Shown: in pieces, positions 1 to 10,720 of the stretch
How positions within the stretch are numbered: position 1 is the first letter of the stretch
Layout of the letters: every line of letters starts with the position of its first letter
NCBI GenBank assembly: GCA_020310875.1
Contig: CM035407.1
Span: 91,591,132-91,655,131 of the forward strand
DNA from: Ceratopteris richardii
Taxonomy: Eukaryota; Streptophyta; Polypodiopsida; Polypodiales; Pteridaceae
Direction: 5' to 3'
DNA: 64,000 nt
Program-made: the position numbers and the translations under genes
Notes under the pieces: model-generated
What the model was told of the DNA's origin: nothing
Database searches by the model: none
What the model saw: the letters and a program-made list of their open reading frames with translations, nothing else

Positions 1-286
1 AATATGGAAGTGCAATGTGTTAAGAAACCGTACAAATGGAAAGAGGAGATTAAGAACGGAAGATTTTGTAGAAGGGAGAAAGTTACAAGATGAGAGTTAT
101 GTACCACAAAAATTCAAAGATGAAGAATTTGAGCCATATGGTTGGAACTAGATATTGGCTACTATGGATCTAGCCAGTGATGAGTATGTAGGAGTAGAAT
201 TTCAAAATGAAGAAGGGTATGATGTTTTTCACATTGGAATACAAATGATAAGAGTATAAAAAACAGAAGAGGATCAGGAAAAAGAG

Positions 287-3200
287 ATGATATGGGAAAA
301 TGGAAAAACACAATATATGGAAGAAGTAAAAGTTGAAGATGCAATAAAAGATAAAATCTCAGGCAAATATAAGAAAAACAAACACAAGGAAATAGAAAAA
401 GACCAAGAGGATGGAAAAAATGAGAAAATGACAAACAAAGATCAACAGTTTGATGTACCAACAAATTTCAAGACTTATGAAGTAGAAGAAAGATCACTTC
501 TAAAAATGAAACCAAAGAGAGAAAAGAGAAAAGGGGAGGCATATGACAATGAAGAACAAACTAAGAAGGTTATGATCACTCAGGAAGATGGGGAAGAAAG
601 ACATATTGTAATAGCTGATGACATGACAAATCAAGAAGAGGAGGCATTAAGGAATTTGGCCAGAAACTATAGGGATGTGTTTGCCTATAGCTATAAGGAT
701 TTGAAAGGTACTGATCCTAAAATCTGTGAGCATAAGATTCCTATCACACCTGATGCAAAACCTAGCAAATAGAGACATTACACATTCAATGATAAATACT
801 CTGCTAAAATAAAGGAAGAAATTGACAAGCTACTGGCTGCTAATTCTATTTATGAGATAGAGTATACAGAATGGATATCTCCTATAGTTGTAGTACCAAA
901 AAAGAATGGGAAACTTAGGGTATGCATTAACTTGAAAAAGGTGAATGCAGCAACTATAAGGGATAGCTATCCATTGCCTATAATAGACCATCTTCTAGAA
1001 AGAGTGGCAGGGAAGGAGGTTTATAGTTTTTTGGATGGTTTTTCAAGATACAATCAGGTACCTATAGCATTGGAAGACCAACATAAAATTGCCTTTTCCA
1101 GAGAATGGGGAATTTATGCTTTTAGGGTTATGCCCTTTGGGTTAACTAATGCCCCAACAACTTTTCAAAGATTGATGTGTCATATCTTCAAAGAATTCCT
1201 GAGGAGTGTAATGGAAATTTATGTAGATGATCTGTGTACTTTTTCATTAAAAAGACAGGATCATTTGAAAGATTTAGAAAACATATTCAGGAAATGCAGA
1301 ACATACAGAGTATGCTTAAATCCAAGAAAGTGTGTATTCTTTGTAAGACAGGGAAGAATGCTAGGTCACATAGTATCCAAAAATGGAATTTCAATTGATG
1401 AGAAAAAAATAAAAGCTATAGTAGAACTTCCAAGACCAACAAATGTAAAGGAACTTCAAACTTTCATGGGACATTGCAGGTACTATAGAAAATTTGTACA
1501 CAAGTTTGATGACATAGCTAAACCTTTGTATGCCCTGATCACAAAATTTGAGTGGACCCAAGAGTGTGACCAAGCTTTTGAGACTCTAAAAACTTGTTTG
1601 GTTACAGCCCCAATTCTGAAAACACCCCAGTGGGATAAAATTTTTCATGTCCATGTGGATGCTTCAAATTATGCTTTGGGATGTGTGTTAGCACAACCAA
1701 TAGAAGGGAGCAAGTTAGATTTCCCAGTGGCCTATGCTAGTAGGCAACTGAATTCAGTAGAGAAAAGTTAGACAACCACTGAGAGGGAAGGGTTGGGAAT
1801 GATATTTGCTGTGAAAAAATATAGACATTACCTTTTGGCCAACAAGTTTAAGTTCTTTGTGGATCACCAAGCTTTACTTTATTTAGTAAACAAACCTTGT
1901 CACACTGCTAGAATAGTCAGATGGTTTCTTCTACTGATGGAGTTTGAGTTTGAAGTGGTGGTGAGACAAGGAAAAACACATTTGAGAGCAGATCATATGT
2001 CTAGAATCTAGGCTAAAGAACCAAGTTCACCTTTAGATGATGACCTGCCAGATACATATTTGTTCAAAGTAGAAAGTGTTCCTGAGTGGGCCATGTCCTT
2101 AATACCTTTGCTAACCATGGGACCTTGCAGAACATTTGGAAACAACACACATTTAGTATTACAAAGAAGAAACTTTATGTTGCTAGCTGGGCACTTGTAT
2201 CACCTCAACCATACAGGCATACTGGAATATTGTACTCCAGAAGAGGAGCAACAGGAATATCTGAGAAGAGCTCTTTGTTGGAACCCTTGTACTCATGCTT
2301 CCATTATAGTCACCCTAAGCAATCTCAATAGGATGGGAGTACATTGGCCTAACAAAATTCAAGATGTAACAAAATATGTTGCTAACTGCTGGGAATGCCA
2401 ATCCTTGCAAAATTCAGAACTTATAACTCTATATTGGTTTCAGAAAAATCCAGAATGGAGTGGAAAGATCATTGAGGAGTTGAAAAGGAAGAAGAAAGGA
2501 AAACAAGTAATAGCTGGTGCATATTCAAAAAATCTACAAGTGATCTCTGAAGAATATCAACTGATAGGAGAACAATTATATAAGAGAGGGATGGATGGAT
2601 ATTTAAGAATTTGTGTTCCTGAAGATAAATATCTGGAAATGTTGGAAATGGCACATTCTAGAGTGACATGAGGACATTTCTCAAGTGACAGAACTGCTAA
2701 ACTCATATTATATTCTTGCTTTTGGTGGCCAACCCTATTTCCTGATGCAAGAACATATGTAAAAAGATGTGACATTTGTTTGAGGGTGAGTCAACCAAAT
2801 AAAAGAAATAATATGCCTTTAGTTCCATTGATTTCAGCAAGAGCATTTAGTAAATGGGGGTTAGATTTCATTGGACCCATACATCCTCCAGCAAGACAAT
2901 CTCATGCTGAATACATACTAGTAGTCACAGATTACCTAACAAAATGGGCAGAGGCCAAGGCTATAAAAAGAAATGATGCTCAGACTACTGCAAAATTTCT
3001 ATATGAGTACATCATCACCAGGTTTGGACTTCCAATTGAATTGGTAAGTGATAGGGGGACTCATTTTTTGAACCAAATCATAGAAAACATAACTGAATAT
3101 TTCATGATTAGTCATAGAAAGTCAGCCCCATATCACCCACAAGCCAATGGGTTAGCAGAAAGTACTAATAAAGTACTTTGTACTGTATTGTCAAAATTAG

Positions 3201-4216
3201 TAAACACAAACACGAATGATTGGGACTTACAACTGAATCATGTTCTATGGGCTAATAGAGTGGCATACAAAACTGCATTAGGAACTACACCATTTAATTT
3301 GGTATATGGCCAAAATGCAGTTCTACCTATGGAATTCCTCATTCCAACATTAAAAGTGGGTAGTCACTACAATTGGAATGGACATGAATTATCTGAGAGA
3401 GTAATAGAATTGGAAAAACTGGGAGCTTCTAGACTCCAAGCAATTATGAGTATATATGCAGACAAGAAAAGACAAAAAGCTTATCATGATGTTCACATAA
3501 AAGAAAAAGATCTACAAGAAGGAGATCTAGTTCTGGCTTACACAGTCAAGGAACATCAGAAAAAGTTTCAGAAAAAAGGACATGGGCCGTATATTATACA
3601 TCAAATAAGTAACATTGGAGCTATCCAACTAGCTAACATAGATGGAGAGATCATGCCAAACTTCATAAGTGGATGTAGAGTTAAAAGGTATGATTTCCCA
3701 TTAACTACTTCTGAATGGAGAAGATTACATCAAGCTCAAAACAGGAAAAAAGAAGAGGAAAACATTAGAAAAGAGGCTCAACAGGAGGCAAAGGAAAGGA
3801 TAAGAAAAAACAAAAACCTTAGAGAAGTCCTTCTGTGCGAAACACCTCTAAAACAAAAAGAACATTTGCCTGTGATAACAATGGATTGTCAAAATGAAAA
3901 AATCAGGGTTTTGATAGATTCAGGTGCACAAGTGAATTTGATTAGTTCAGCTTTATTGAATAAATTTAACCTGAAAAGATCTAAAAGCAAAACCTTTATC
4001 AAAACCGTGGAAGGACAAATAATACAAAGCATGTCTTCACCTTCTATTGAAGTTAAGTTCAATGAAGAATATATGAAAATAGATTGTGAAGAATGGCCAG
4101 ATCATTTGATGACTGAGAAATTGATTTTGGGACAACCATGGCTAAAGCAAGGTAAAGTAATTCTGGATTTTGAAAAAATGAAGCTTAAGTTGAGAATAAA
4201 TGACAAAAGTTTTTAA
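287..4216 (+). pseudogene. gypsy pol: RT, RNase H, two zinc (HHCC-like) modules, integrase, then retropepsin-like domain
   Basis: One reading frame runs through the whole stretch, interrupted only by stops at 770-772, 1769-1771, 2009-2011 (TAG) and 2669-2671 (TGA). A charged N-terminal part precedes RT. RT has the palm motif YVDD at 1220-1231 and MPFGLTNAP just upstream. RNase H follows (about 1640-2010). Integrase has a canonical HHCC region near 2560-2800, preceded by a second, degenerate copy near 2170-2415. The core domain shows D (in LDFIGP, about 2862), D (in VSDRG, about 3045) and E (in GLAESTNK, about 3157), and a GPY/F-type tail near 3580. The last 110 residues carry DSGA (3917-3928) and ILGQPWL (about 4124-4144), as in retroviral-type aspartic proteases. 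Upstream frame-1 remnants (1-260) show no protease. A protease after integrase is not the normal gypsy order. Confidence 0.88.
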
Positions 4217-4464
4217 TGTTTTTATTGAGTAATGAAAAACAGGAAGATCAACAGGATGTTCATGACCCAGACTTGGAAGGATTTACTTTTTCATTGGAAG
4301 ACACACAGACATTACCAATACAAATACTAAATGATCAAGCTTCATTTAATCAAAACCAGCAAAAAAGTGAAAAAGCAAAAAAGGGTGAAGAGACAGAAGC
4401 AAGGTGGCAACTATGGCATAATCTGAAGCATCAAAGCATCAGAACAAGAAGGATATGGAAATAA
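4216..4464 (+). CDS. short acidic ORF directly after pol, function unknown
   Basis: An 82-residue, Glu/Gln/Lys-rich ORF begins with an ATG that overlaps the last base of the pol stop codon, in another frame. It has no motif I recognise. It could be the frameshifted tail of the pol polyprotein or simply open sequence in A-rich DNA. The position is suggestive but there is no other support for a real product. Confidence 0.25.
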   Translation: MFLLSNEKQEDQQDVHDPDLEGFTFSLEDTQTLPIQILNDQASFNQNQQKSEKAKKGEETEARWQLWHNLKHQSIRTRRIWK

Positions 4465-5220
4465 AGCATACACAAGGCTTGTTCATCAAAACAAAATTCC
4501 AAGACAAAATGGATATGGAGGCCAAAAAATTCTAAAAACTGCTTATCAGAAGGAGATGGATTTTTTCCTGAAACAGGGGCAACTAGGGTTAAATATTATT
4601 GGGTAAAAAAATCAGAGTTGATTCAATGGAAAGATACCATCTATATTTGATCTGGATTTAGAATTTTTCTAGAAACAGATCAGAATGTTATAGAAAGGAG
4701 AATCATAACATATTGGAAATTAGGACAAAATATTTTACCTTATCCTTTTTCTAAGAAGAGAATTAGGAGAGGAAGAAAAGAAATAGAAGAAATTATTATT
4801 TAAAAAAAAAAGAAAAGAGAAACAAAAGAAAAAAGAGAAAAGAAAGAAAGAGAAAAATTATCTATTTTTCCTTTTATAGGTTATATAGCACAAAGCAAGA
4901 TATAGGTAGAGGGGTAGCAGGTTTCTATTTATTATTTTGTATTTTTTATTCTATTTTTTTATGATTTTTATTTTTATTTTCATTTTTTTTCTAAACATCT
5001 TCTTCCTGGATAAGAGCTGTCAGAAGAGGGGAGAGCACTAGACATCTTGCTACACATGTAATGATCACTTTAATTGAGTTTTTCTGAAGAAGTCAGCATT
5101 TAATTGAAAGTTTATTTTCATTCTTCTTTCATTTCAACTCAAAATAAATATCATTCTTGATTTTTTGTGACTCATGTGGGTGGAGTTTTTTCTTTTGTGT
5201 GATGTTATATTTTCTCCAGA
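4465..5220 (+). other. non-coding spacer between pol and the extra 3' ORF
   Basis: This 750-bp stretch has no convincing coding sequence. It holds a purine-rich block (4795-4860, mostly A with G) followed by a T-rich block (4920-5000). This could be an internal polypurine tract or the leader/promoter of the 3' ORF, which starts at the ATG at 5221. No splice site or subgenomic promoter can be proven by eye. Confidence 0.4.
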
Positions 5221-8200
5221 ATGGTGAATCCAAAGGAGCTGCCAATTCATGATTTCAAAGCAGAATCAGTCACTCTGTCTAGAGGACATTGGTTCTTGGA
5301 CAGTGAAGCTGTGGTAGAAAAGGTGGACCTGGAGTCCAATGAAGAGCAAGAAATTCCAGAAGCAGAAAAGATGGTTAAGGAGCTCAAGGAAACCCTCAGT
5401 ATCATTGGCCAGCATATGTTCACAGTAGGAGTGGGGGGTTACAAATACACTATGCTGTGTCAAGAGTTCTACAAATTCCAAAGAGTTGCGGTCAATCATA
5501 AAAGATGGAAAGCAGTAGGGTTACAAAATTTGTTGGATGAACCCATATTTTTCATAGACTTTGAAAGAGTGGCACAGGTAATGAACAGCCTGTTGGAAGT
5601 TGGAAAAGGAAATGAGGCATATTTCCTGTGTAAAGTCAAGGACAAAGAAAACTAGGAGGTGAATATCACTATAAAAGCAGAGCATATCAGAGCAGCTCTA
5701 CAGTTTTACCCAATGGGAACTAAGCTTGATAACAACTTCGTGAAGAAGAATAAAGAAACATATACAGGATATTCGAAATTTCTTGATTTTAAGGGAAAGG
5801 AGAATGAAGAGTATGCCATTAGGATGTTTTTGCAATACTTCTGTTTTCCAAAACTACCAAGATACACCATGCCACACAAACCAGTAACACTGATTATGTT
5901 TAACAATAAGGACAGAACTAAGCCCTTTGGAATAATGGATGTATCACCATATATACATGAGCAATTGAAAGAAGCAGCTAAACATTGGGAGCAGAAGAAG
6001 TATATGAATGGAGCTCAATTTCTAACCAGGATTATATATCATGTACTTGGAATGGAGGATCAGTTGAAGCTGGCTCCAGAAGCCCAATATTTCACAAGTC
6101 TAATGACAGGAATTAAGAGTCCTTCTAGGAAAATAACTATAAGGGAAGTGGAAGCCCAAGCCAGCATGAGGGGAGCAGAAAGGAAGAGAAAGGGGATCTC
6201 AGAGGAAGTTGTTCCTGTAAAGAAAAGGAGATTGGATCCAAGAAAAGTTGAAGTAGAGCAGGCAGAAGCAACTAAGGAAGAGCATGAAGCTGCTCAGAAG
6301 CAAGTGCAATCTTCAAAAGACCCTCATCCACCTCAGACAAGCAAAGAGCAGTTGTATACCTATTTGACTCAAGGTAATAATAAGAGGGCAGTATATGAAT
6401 CCCAATATCAAAAGATGTTGGAGGATTACTCTTGCAAAGCAACATATTGGATTCAAGAGGAAGTAGAACATTATGAAGAGCTGCATGATCAGATGATGGC
6501 AACTGGGCAGAGGAAGTGTTTGTGAAAAAAGAAGTAGAACTGTTAGCATATTTCAAAGAGCTACAAGGACCTCCTGAAACAAGAACTACAGTTGTAGCAA
6601 AAAAGAAGGTTTAGAAGAAACCAGTACAGAGGAAGAGGTTAACCAAGAAAAGCAAAGGAAAATCAGTAGCAGAACCTGTACAAAGAATGGAGACAGAAGA
6701 AGTGATAGTAGAAGAAAGGAACCAAAAGGAATCTACTGCTATGGAAGAGTCAAGACTGGAAGAATCAGGAATAGCAGGCTCTTTACAATTCTCTTCAGAC
6801 TCTGAAAGTGATATTGAAAACTTTTTGTTAAAAAGTTTGAATTTTTCAGTAAGTACACCTAATGTGATGACACAGGCCACTAAAAAACATAAAACACCAG
6901 AAGACTTGAGAGAGAAGCCCCAAGAAAAGCAAGTTCAAGAAGAAGTAGTAAAGCAGGTTAGTCCTGAAGAAGAGAGAAGATTACTAAAAGGAAAAGCAGT
7001 GATGATGGAAGAGGAGAGTGAAGTAAGAAAGGAATTCAGTTGTGGGTTAGTAGATTCAGGATTAAAGTCAATATGGACCAAACCTTCACAACAAATCAAT
7101 TTCAAAGTGGATGAAGGGAAAGCAGAAATAGCAAAAGGAGTTCAGTTAAGCAGTCCAGCCATTAAACAGAAAGATGCAGATCAAATTCAGGAAATAGAGG
7201 AATAGTGGAAAAGAAGAATGCTCAAAAAGAAGAAGAAGGAGTTACAGATAAAGAGATCAATCAAAGCATAGAAGACATCATGTGTGACTTGAATCATAAT
7301 GAAGAATTCACAACTACAAAAGATCAAGGACAAGAGGAAGAGCTGGCTCTCATGGATATAGATGAGTAGGAGGAAGGACAGAAAGAGCAGGCAAGTAATG
7401 ATCAGATAAAGTTTACTGAGGAATCAACCCTAATTCAGGAAAAGGAAGTACAGGTAAAAGAAAGACATTTCTTTGAAGAGGAACAACAAATGATGGAGAA
7501 CAAGGAGGCAGAAGAAACAAAGATAACTGAAGATACATCAGGACATGAGAATAAGGATGATCAAATATTGGAATATGAAGAAGATGTTGCAGACCAAGAA
7601 AAGATGGAAGTAGATAAGAGCCATGAAGAACAAAAGACTCAGGTCATAGAGTATGAGGAAGAAGATGAAGAAGGGAATGAATGTAAAGAAAACAAGCAGA
7701 TAGAAGTCAAACAAATGGAAATAGAAGTTTGGTTGGAAAGGATACCTAAAAATATAAGATCTGCTTGCAAAATCATTATGAGCAACATAGAGCAGTTCAG
7801 ACCATCAAGCAAAAACATGATTATATCAGGTATGGTAGCTGAATCTGAGTTTGAAAAAGGCAGTGGTATAATTAAAGAGCACAAGAAGGAAAAGGAACAA
7901 TTGGCAGAACAATTGAAGATTGTAAAGAAGAAAAATGAGGAATTGACACACAGAGTAATGTCTTTGGAAGAATTAGAGGTATAACAAACATTTGAGATGG
8001 AGTTGAGAAAATTTGAAGGGAGATACAGAACCTTGCAGAGTTCATATCAAATCATGGTCAAGGCAAATGAGGAGATAAACAAACTATTAATGGAAGAAGG
8101 CCAGTTGAAGGAAGAAAGCAAGATTGTTCAGGTGACACAGGAGGAAAAGGAAGAATTGCACAAGGAAATCATGAGATTGCAAGCAAAGTTGAAAGAAGCC

Positions 8201-8403
8201 AAGGAGTTGGAAAAACATGCTAGTATACATGCTGCTACCTCAATGACGGGTTACAACAAATTACATATGGATATAGAAAAGGAAAGAAGTGAGTTGGGTA
8301 GCAGAAAGAGAGATATGGGCATCTAAAAATAGAAGTTTAATGTTGACAATAGAAGAGCTACAGAAAAAGCTGGAAAAACCACAAACTCGGGTGGACGATC
8401 AGA
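5221..8403 (+). pseudogene. non-canonical 3' ORF of the gypsy element, N-terminal and coiled-coil parts
   Basis: ATG at 5221. The frame stays open apart from a TAG at 5653-5655 as far as 6525, where a frameshift occurs. It then continues with further stops (for example after 7203 and TAA at 7982-7984) to the edge of the DNA transposon at 8403. The first 300 residues look globular. A segment near 5810-6090 has the pattern R..Q.F.FP...RYTMP.K, then QL..A..WE.KK...G...LTRI. The same pattern recurs in the LTR element at 27,794-34,963. From about 6140 it becomes basic, then strongly acidic, then heptad-like coiled coil (7480-8400). I do not recognise it as gag or env. It may belong to the loosely defined 'plant transposon protein' families found in LTR elements, which a profile search could test. 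Confidence 0.7.
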
Positions 8404-8437
8404 CATTAGGGAAAAAAATGAACCCTGCATGGGCCTT
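8404..8437 (+). repeat. left terminal inverted repeat of the DNA transposon
   Basis: It matches the reverse complement of 17506-17539 at 32 of 34 positions. The identical core is 8419-8437. The coding frame of the host coiled-coil ORF runs right up to base 8403. Confidence 0.88.
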
Positions 8438-8931
8438 TTGGATTAAGGAGTGATTAGTGATGGACCAATGAGAGGAGGGTGGTGGACACAGTCTATAGCC
8501 TATAAATCACTAGGCTGAAGGGGGATGAGGGGACAGGATTCCCCTATGTTCAGGTTTTGCCTCTAGAGAGAGAAAGGAATCTCGTAACTTACCTGGGCCC
8601 AAAAATTCAAAATTTTCAAAAAGTTATAAAACTCATCATAACACCATTTAATGGTCCCCCAACCACTTTTTAGGATCAAAAGTGCTATTTTTGGGTTCTA
8701 AATCAAAATCCGTGCATGAACTGAAGTGAAAAAAGTGACTTTTTCAAAAATAACTCAAAATGCAACTTTCTCCCTCCAAAACCTCCCATTTTCATACCCA
8801 GGTCCCAAAAAGTCATCTCTTTCCACTACTTTCTCTCCCTAGCACACCATTGCAGCTCCTGCATCTCCATTTCTTTCTCTATGCATCATCTTCTTTGAAT
8901 TCCTACTGTCATTTCCATAGCCTGATCTCCA
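8438..8931 (+). promoter_or_regulatory. left subterminal region and presumed promoter/leader of gene A
   Basis: About 490 bp without coding sequence. It holds a TATA-like TATAAATC (8501-8508), an AGGCTGAAG word shared with the other end, then a pyrimidine-rich leader (about 8760-8900) before the ATG at 8932. Transcription start and splicing in the leader cannot be judged. Confidence 0.4.
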
Positions 8932-9241
8932 ATGGAGAAACCTAAATCTCATAGACGTCCAAAAGATGAGGTTATCGCGATAAAATGTCACAATATCAAG
9001 GCTCCATAAGGATTTCGGTTAGGACAGGAGTTCTGCAAAGGTGCATGGGTGTACATGCAACCCTCTGGTGTTGGTCCTCACCGTGTGAGAGATCGTGGAA
9101 ACTTGGATCTTCATTGGAAAGGGAAGTTACTAGGCTTCAAAAAGCTCAAAAATGGTGAAACTGTTGCCATTGTACAACATGTGTTCACAATGTCAACCAT
9201 GAAATTGGAAAACTCAAACAAAATGAGATATCCTATCAACT

Positions 9242-9314
9242 GTAAGTATTACTCATTGACTTTTGTCCAAATTTCAGAATATACCTAGCTAAGTTGTGTA
9301 TTTTTTTGTTGTAG
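9242..9314 (+). other. intron 1 of gene A (73 nt)
   Basis: Donor T|GTAAGT and acceptor TTGTTGTAG|A. Removing it joins the upstream and downstream frames in phase 1. Confidence 0.7.
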
Positions 9315-10102
9315 ACATATTTCCTTCTACCTTGGTGGAAGAACAACCACTTCATAGTCTTACAGGTACTTTCCAAGCATTGCATGCAGATGTTGGGTCG
9401 ATAGTCTTTCCACAAGCCCGTCCTGCTCAGCTATTATGTGAGAGAGTTTTCTTTTACACACATACATATGTTGTACCCTCTTCATCAAATGATTTTGGCA
9501 AGTTAGAGATGATTAAGGTAGATTCTCTCTTAAAGCTTGAGTGGCCGCAACCTGATGTATGGACATTAACATCTTTGAAGCATAAGATGGTGATGGACAT
9601 ACACAACTCTTTGAAATTTACAAGAGTTTCAAGATCTATAGGATTACATTGGTGTGTTCCTGTTCATTGTTTTGTACATTTATTTCAGATATTCACAATT
9701 CTAGAGACGTCAACAATGTTCATGTTAAAAGATATCACGTATGAGCAGGTAGAGTGTTTGCTAGGTGAAAAATGGGGACTTGTAGAAGGATGCACCAGAG
9801 GGGATAGATACATTTGTAAAATTGGTGCAAGAGGCATAGGATTTCGATACTTGAAACATCGTACTTCATTGTACATTAGATTCTATTATGATCGTTGGAT
9901 GTGTAAACTTGGTGAATGGATACCATTACAAAGTTCTGAGGGTGTTTTAATTTCATTTGAAATTAAGATAAATCTACCCAACAATGAAATGGAAGTTATT
10001 TCAGTAAATCATCATTGGACTCTTGCCAACGTGAGAGAACATCTAGTAATCATGGGATTTGAGGATCTGGATCAATCAAAGTTCAGAATACAAGGGCATA
10101 AG

Positions 10103-10188
10103 GTAAGTAGCATATGGTATTTCTTCTTTTGTTTATACAAATTCTTACACTCAAATATGTTCATTTAAAGTTTTCTATTTGTCTGCAG
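10103..10188 (+). other. intron 2 of gene A (86 nt)
   Basis: Donor AAG|GTAAGT, acceptor GTCTGCAG|A. Its removal replaces a hydrophobic read-through tail by a 25-residue ending that completes the beta-grasp-like region. Confidence 0.75.
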
Positions 10189-10266
10189 ATTGGTAAGAGG
10201 TTGGAGGATAAAATTAAAGTCCTCCTTGAATGGAGTGTGGATGGAACTCAACTTTCATTGTCATAG

Positions 10267-10720
10267 CTCAAGGACTATTTGAGTGCTACAGTGTACACAC
10301 ACCTATGTTCCATTTATAATCCTACATCTGCAACAATGTATTTAACATGCAAGACATGTAGCATGTAAAATTTTTTGATCTCAATATGATGTACAGTTTG
10401 CCAAATCTTTGGTTTTTCCAATGGCAATTTATTATAATTTTAAAGTTCTGAGAATTTTTTTTTTCTATTGTGTTGTCGTGTATCTTATTCTGGTTAATGA
10501 TTCTGTTCAATCTTTTTATGAGCAAAAGTTTTTTTTCTGAGAGTTCTGTGCATGATTGTTTTATTTGAAGGTATCAGTTTTAGTTTTAAAATGGGTCCCA
10601 CTCACTTTAAAATTTTGAAACTACTATAAAAGCAACACTTATTCTCTCATTTCTCACTTTTGCAACCAAGAAGAGCTACAATCACTAGCAGAGTACGCAC
10701 ACAAGCTAGCATCACGCGCA
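10267..10720 (+). promoter_or_regulatory. intergenic region with promoter of gene B
   Basis: AT-rich, no ORF of note. The TATA box TATAAAAG is at 10626-10633. An A/C-rich leader of about 60 bp then runs to the ATG at 10721. The 3' end of gene A transcripts presumably lies in the first 100-200 bp, where AT-rich signals are present but not diagnostic. Confidence 0.55.

Larger units (their letters stand above)
8932..10266 (+). pseudogene. transposon gene A: unknown protein, possible BAH-like and beta-grasp-like parts, one in-frame stop
   Basis: Three exons, 8932-9241, 9315-10102 and 10189-10266, with canonical GTAAGT donors and pyrimidine-rich AG acceptors. All junctions keep frame, giving 391 residues. 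A single TAA at 9007-9009 (codon 26) interrupts it. Residues 30-170 (HWKGKLLGF, then LHSLTGTFQALHADVGS, then LCERVFFYTHTY) recall the layout of a BAH domain, a chromatin-reading fold, but similarity by eye is weak. Residues 315-391 (motifs HHWTLANVREHL, FRIQGHKI, LLEWSVDG) have the strand-helix pattern of a ubiquitin-like beta-grasp fold. No catalytic residues are evident. Its location upstream of gene B, facing the histone-like gene C, makes a chromatin or transposition-accessory role plausible. That is inference. Confidence 0.62.

Noticed and set aside
5221-8403. Envelope-like gene in the gypsy element
   Set aside because: No signal peptide, transmembrane segment or glycoprotein-like Cys pattern is visible; the sequence is charged coiled coil.
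9650-9686. Possible 37-nt intron in exon 2 of gene A (GTGTGTTCC...TTTCAG)
   Set aside because: Removing it breaks the frame and creates a stop at once, while the unspliced frame stays open and the other two introns already give consistent phases.
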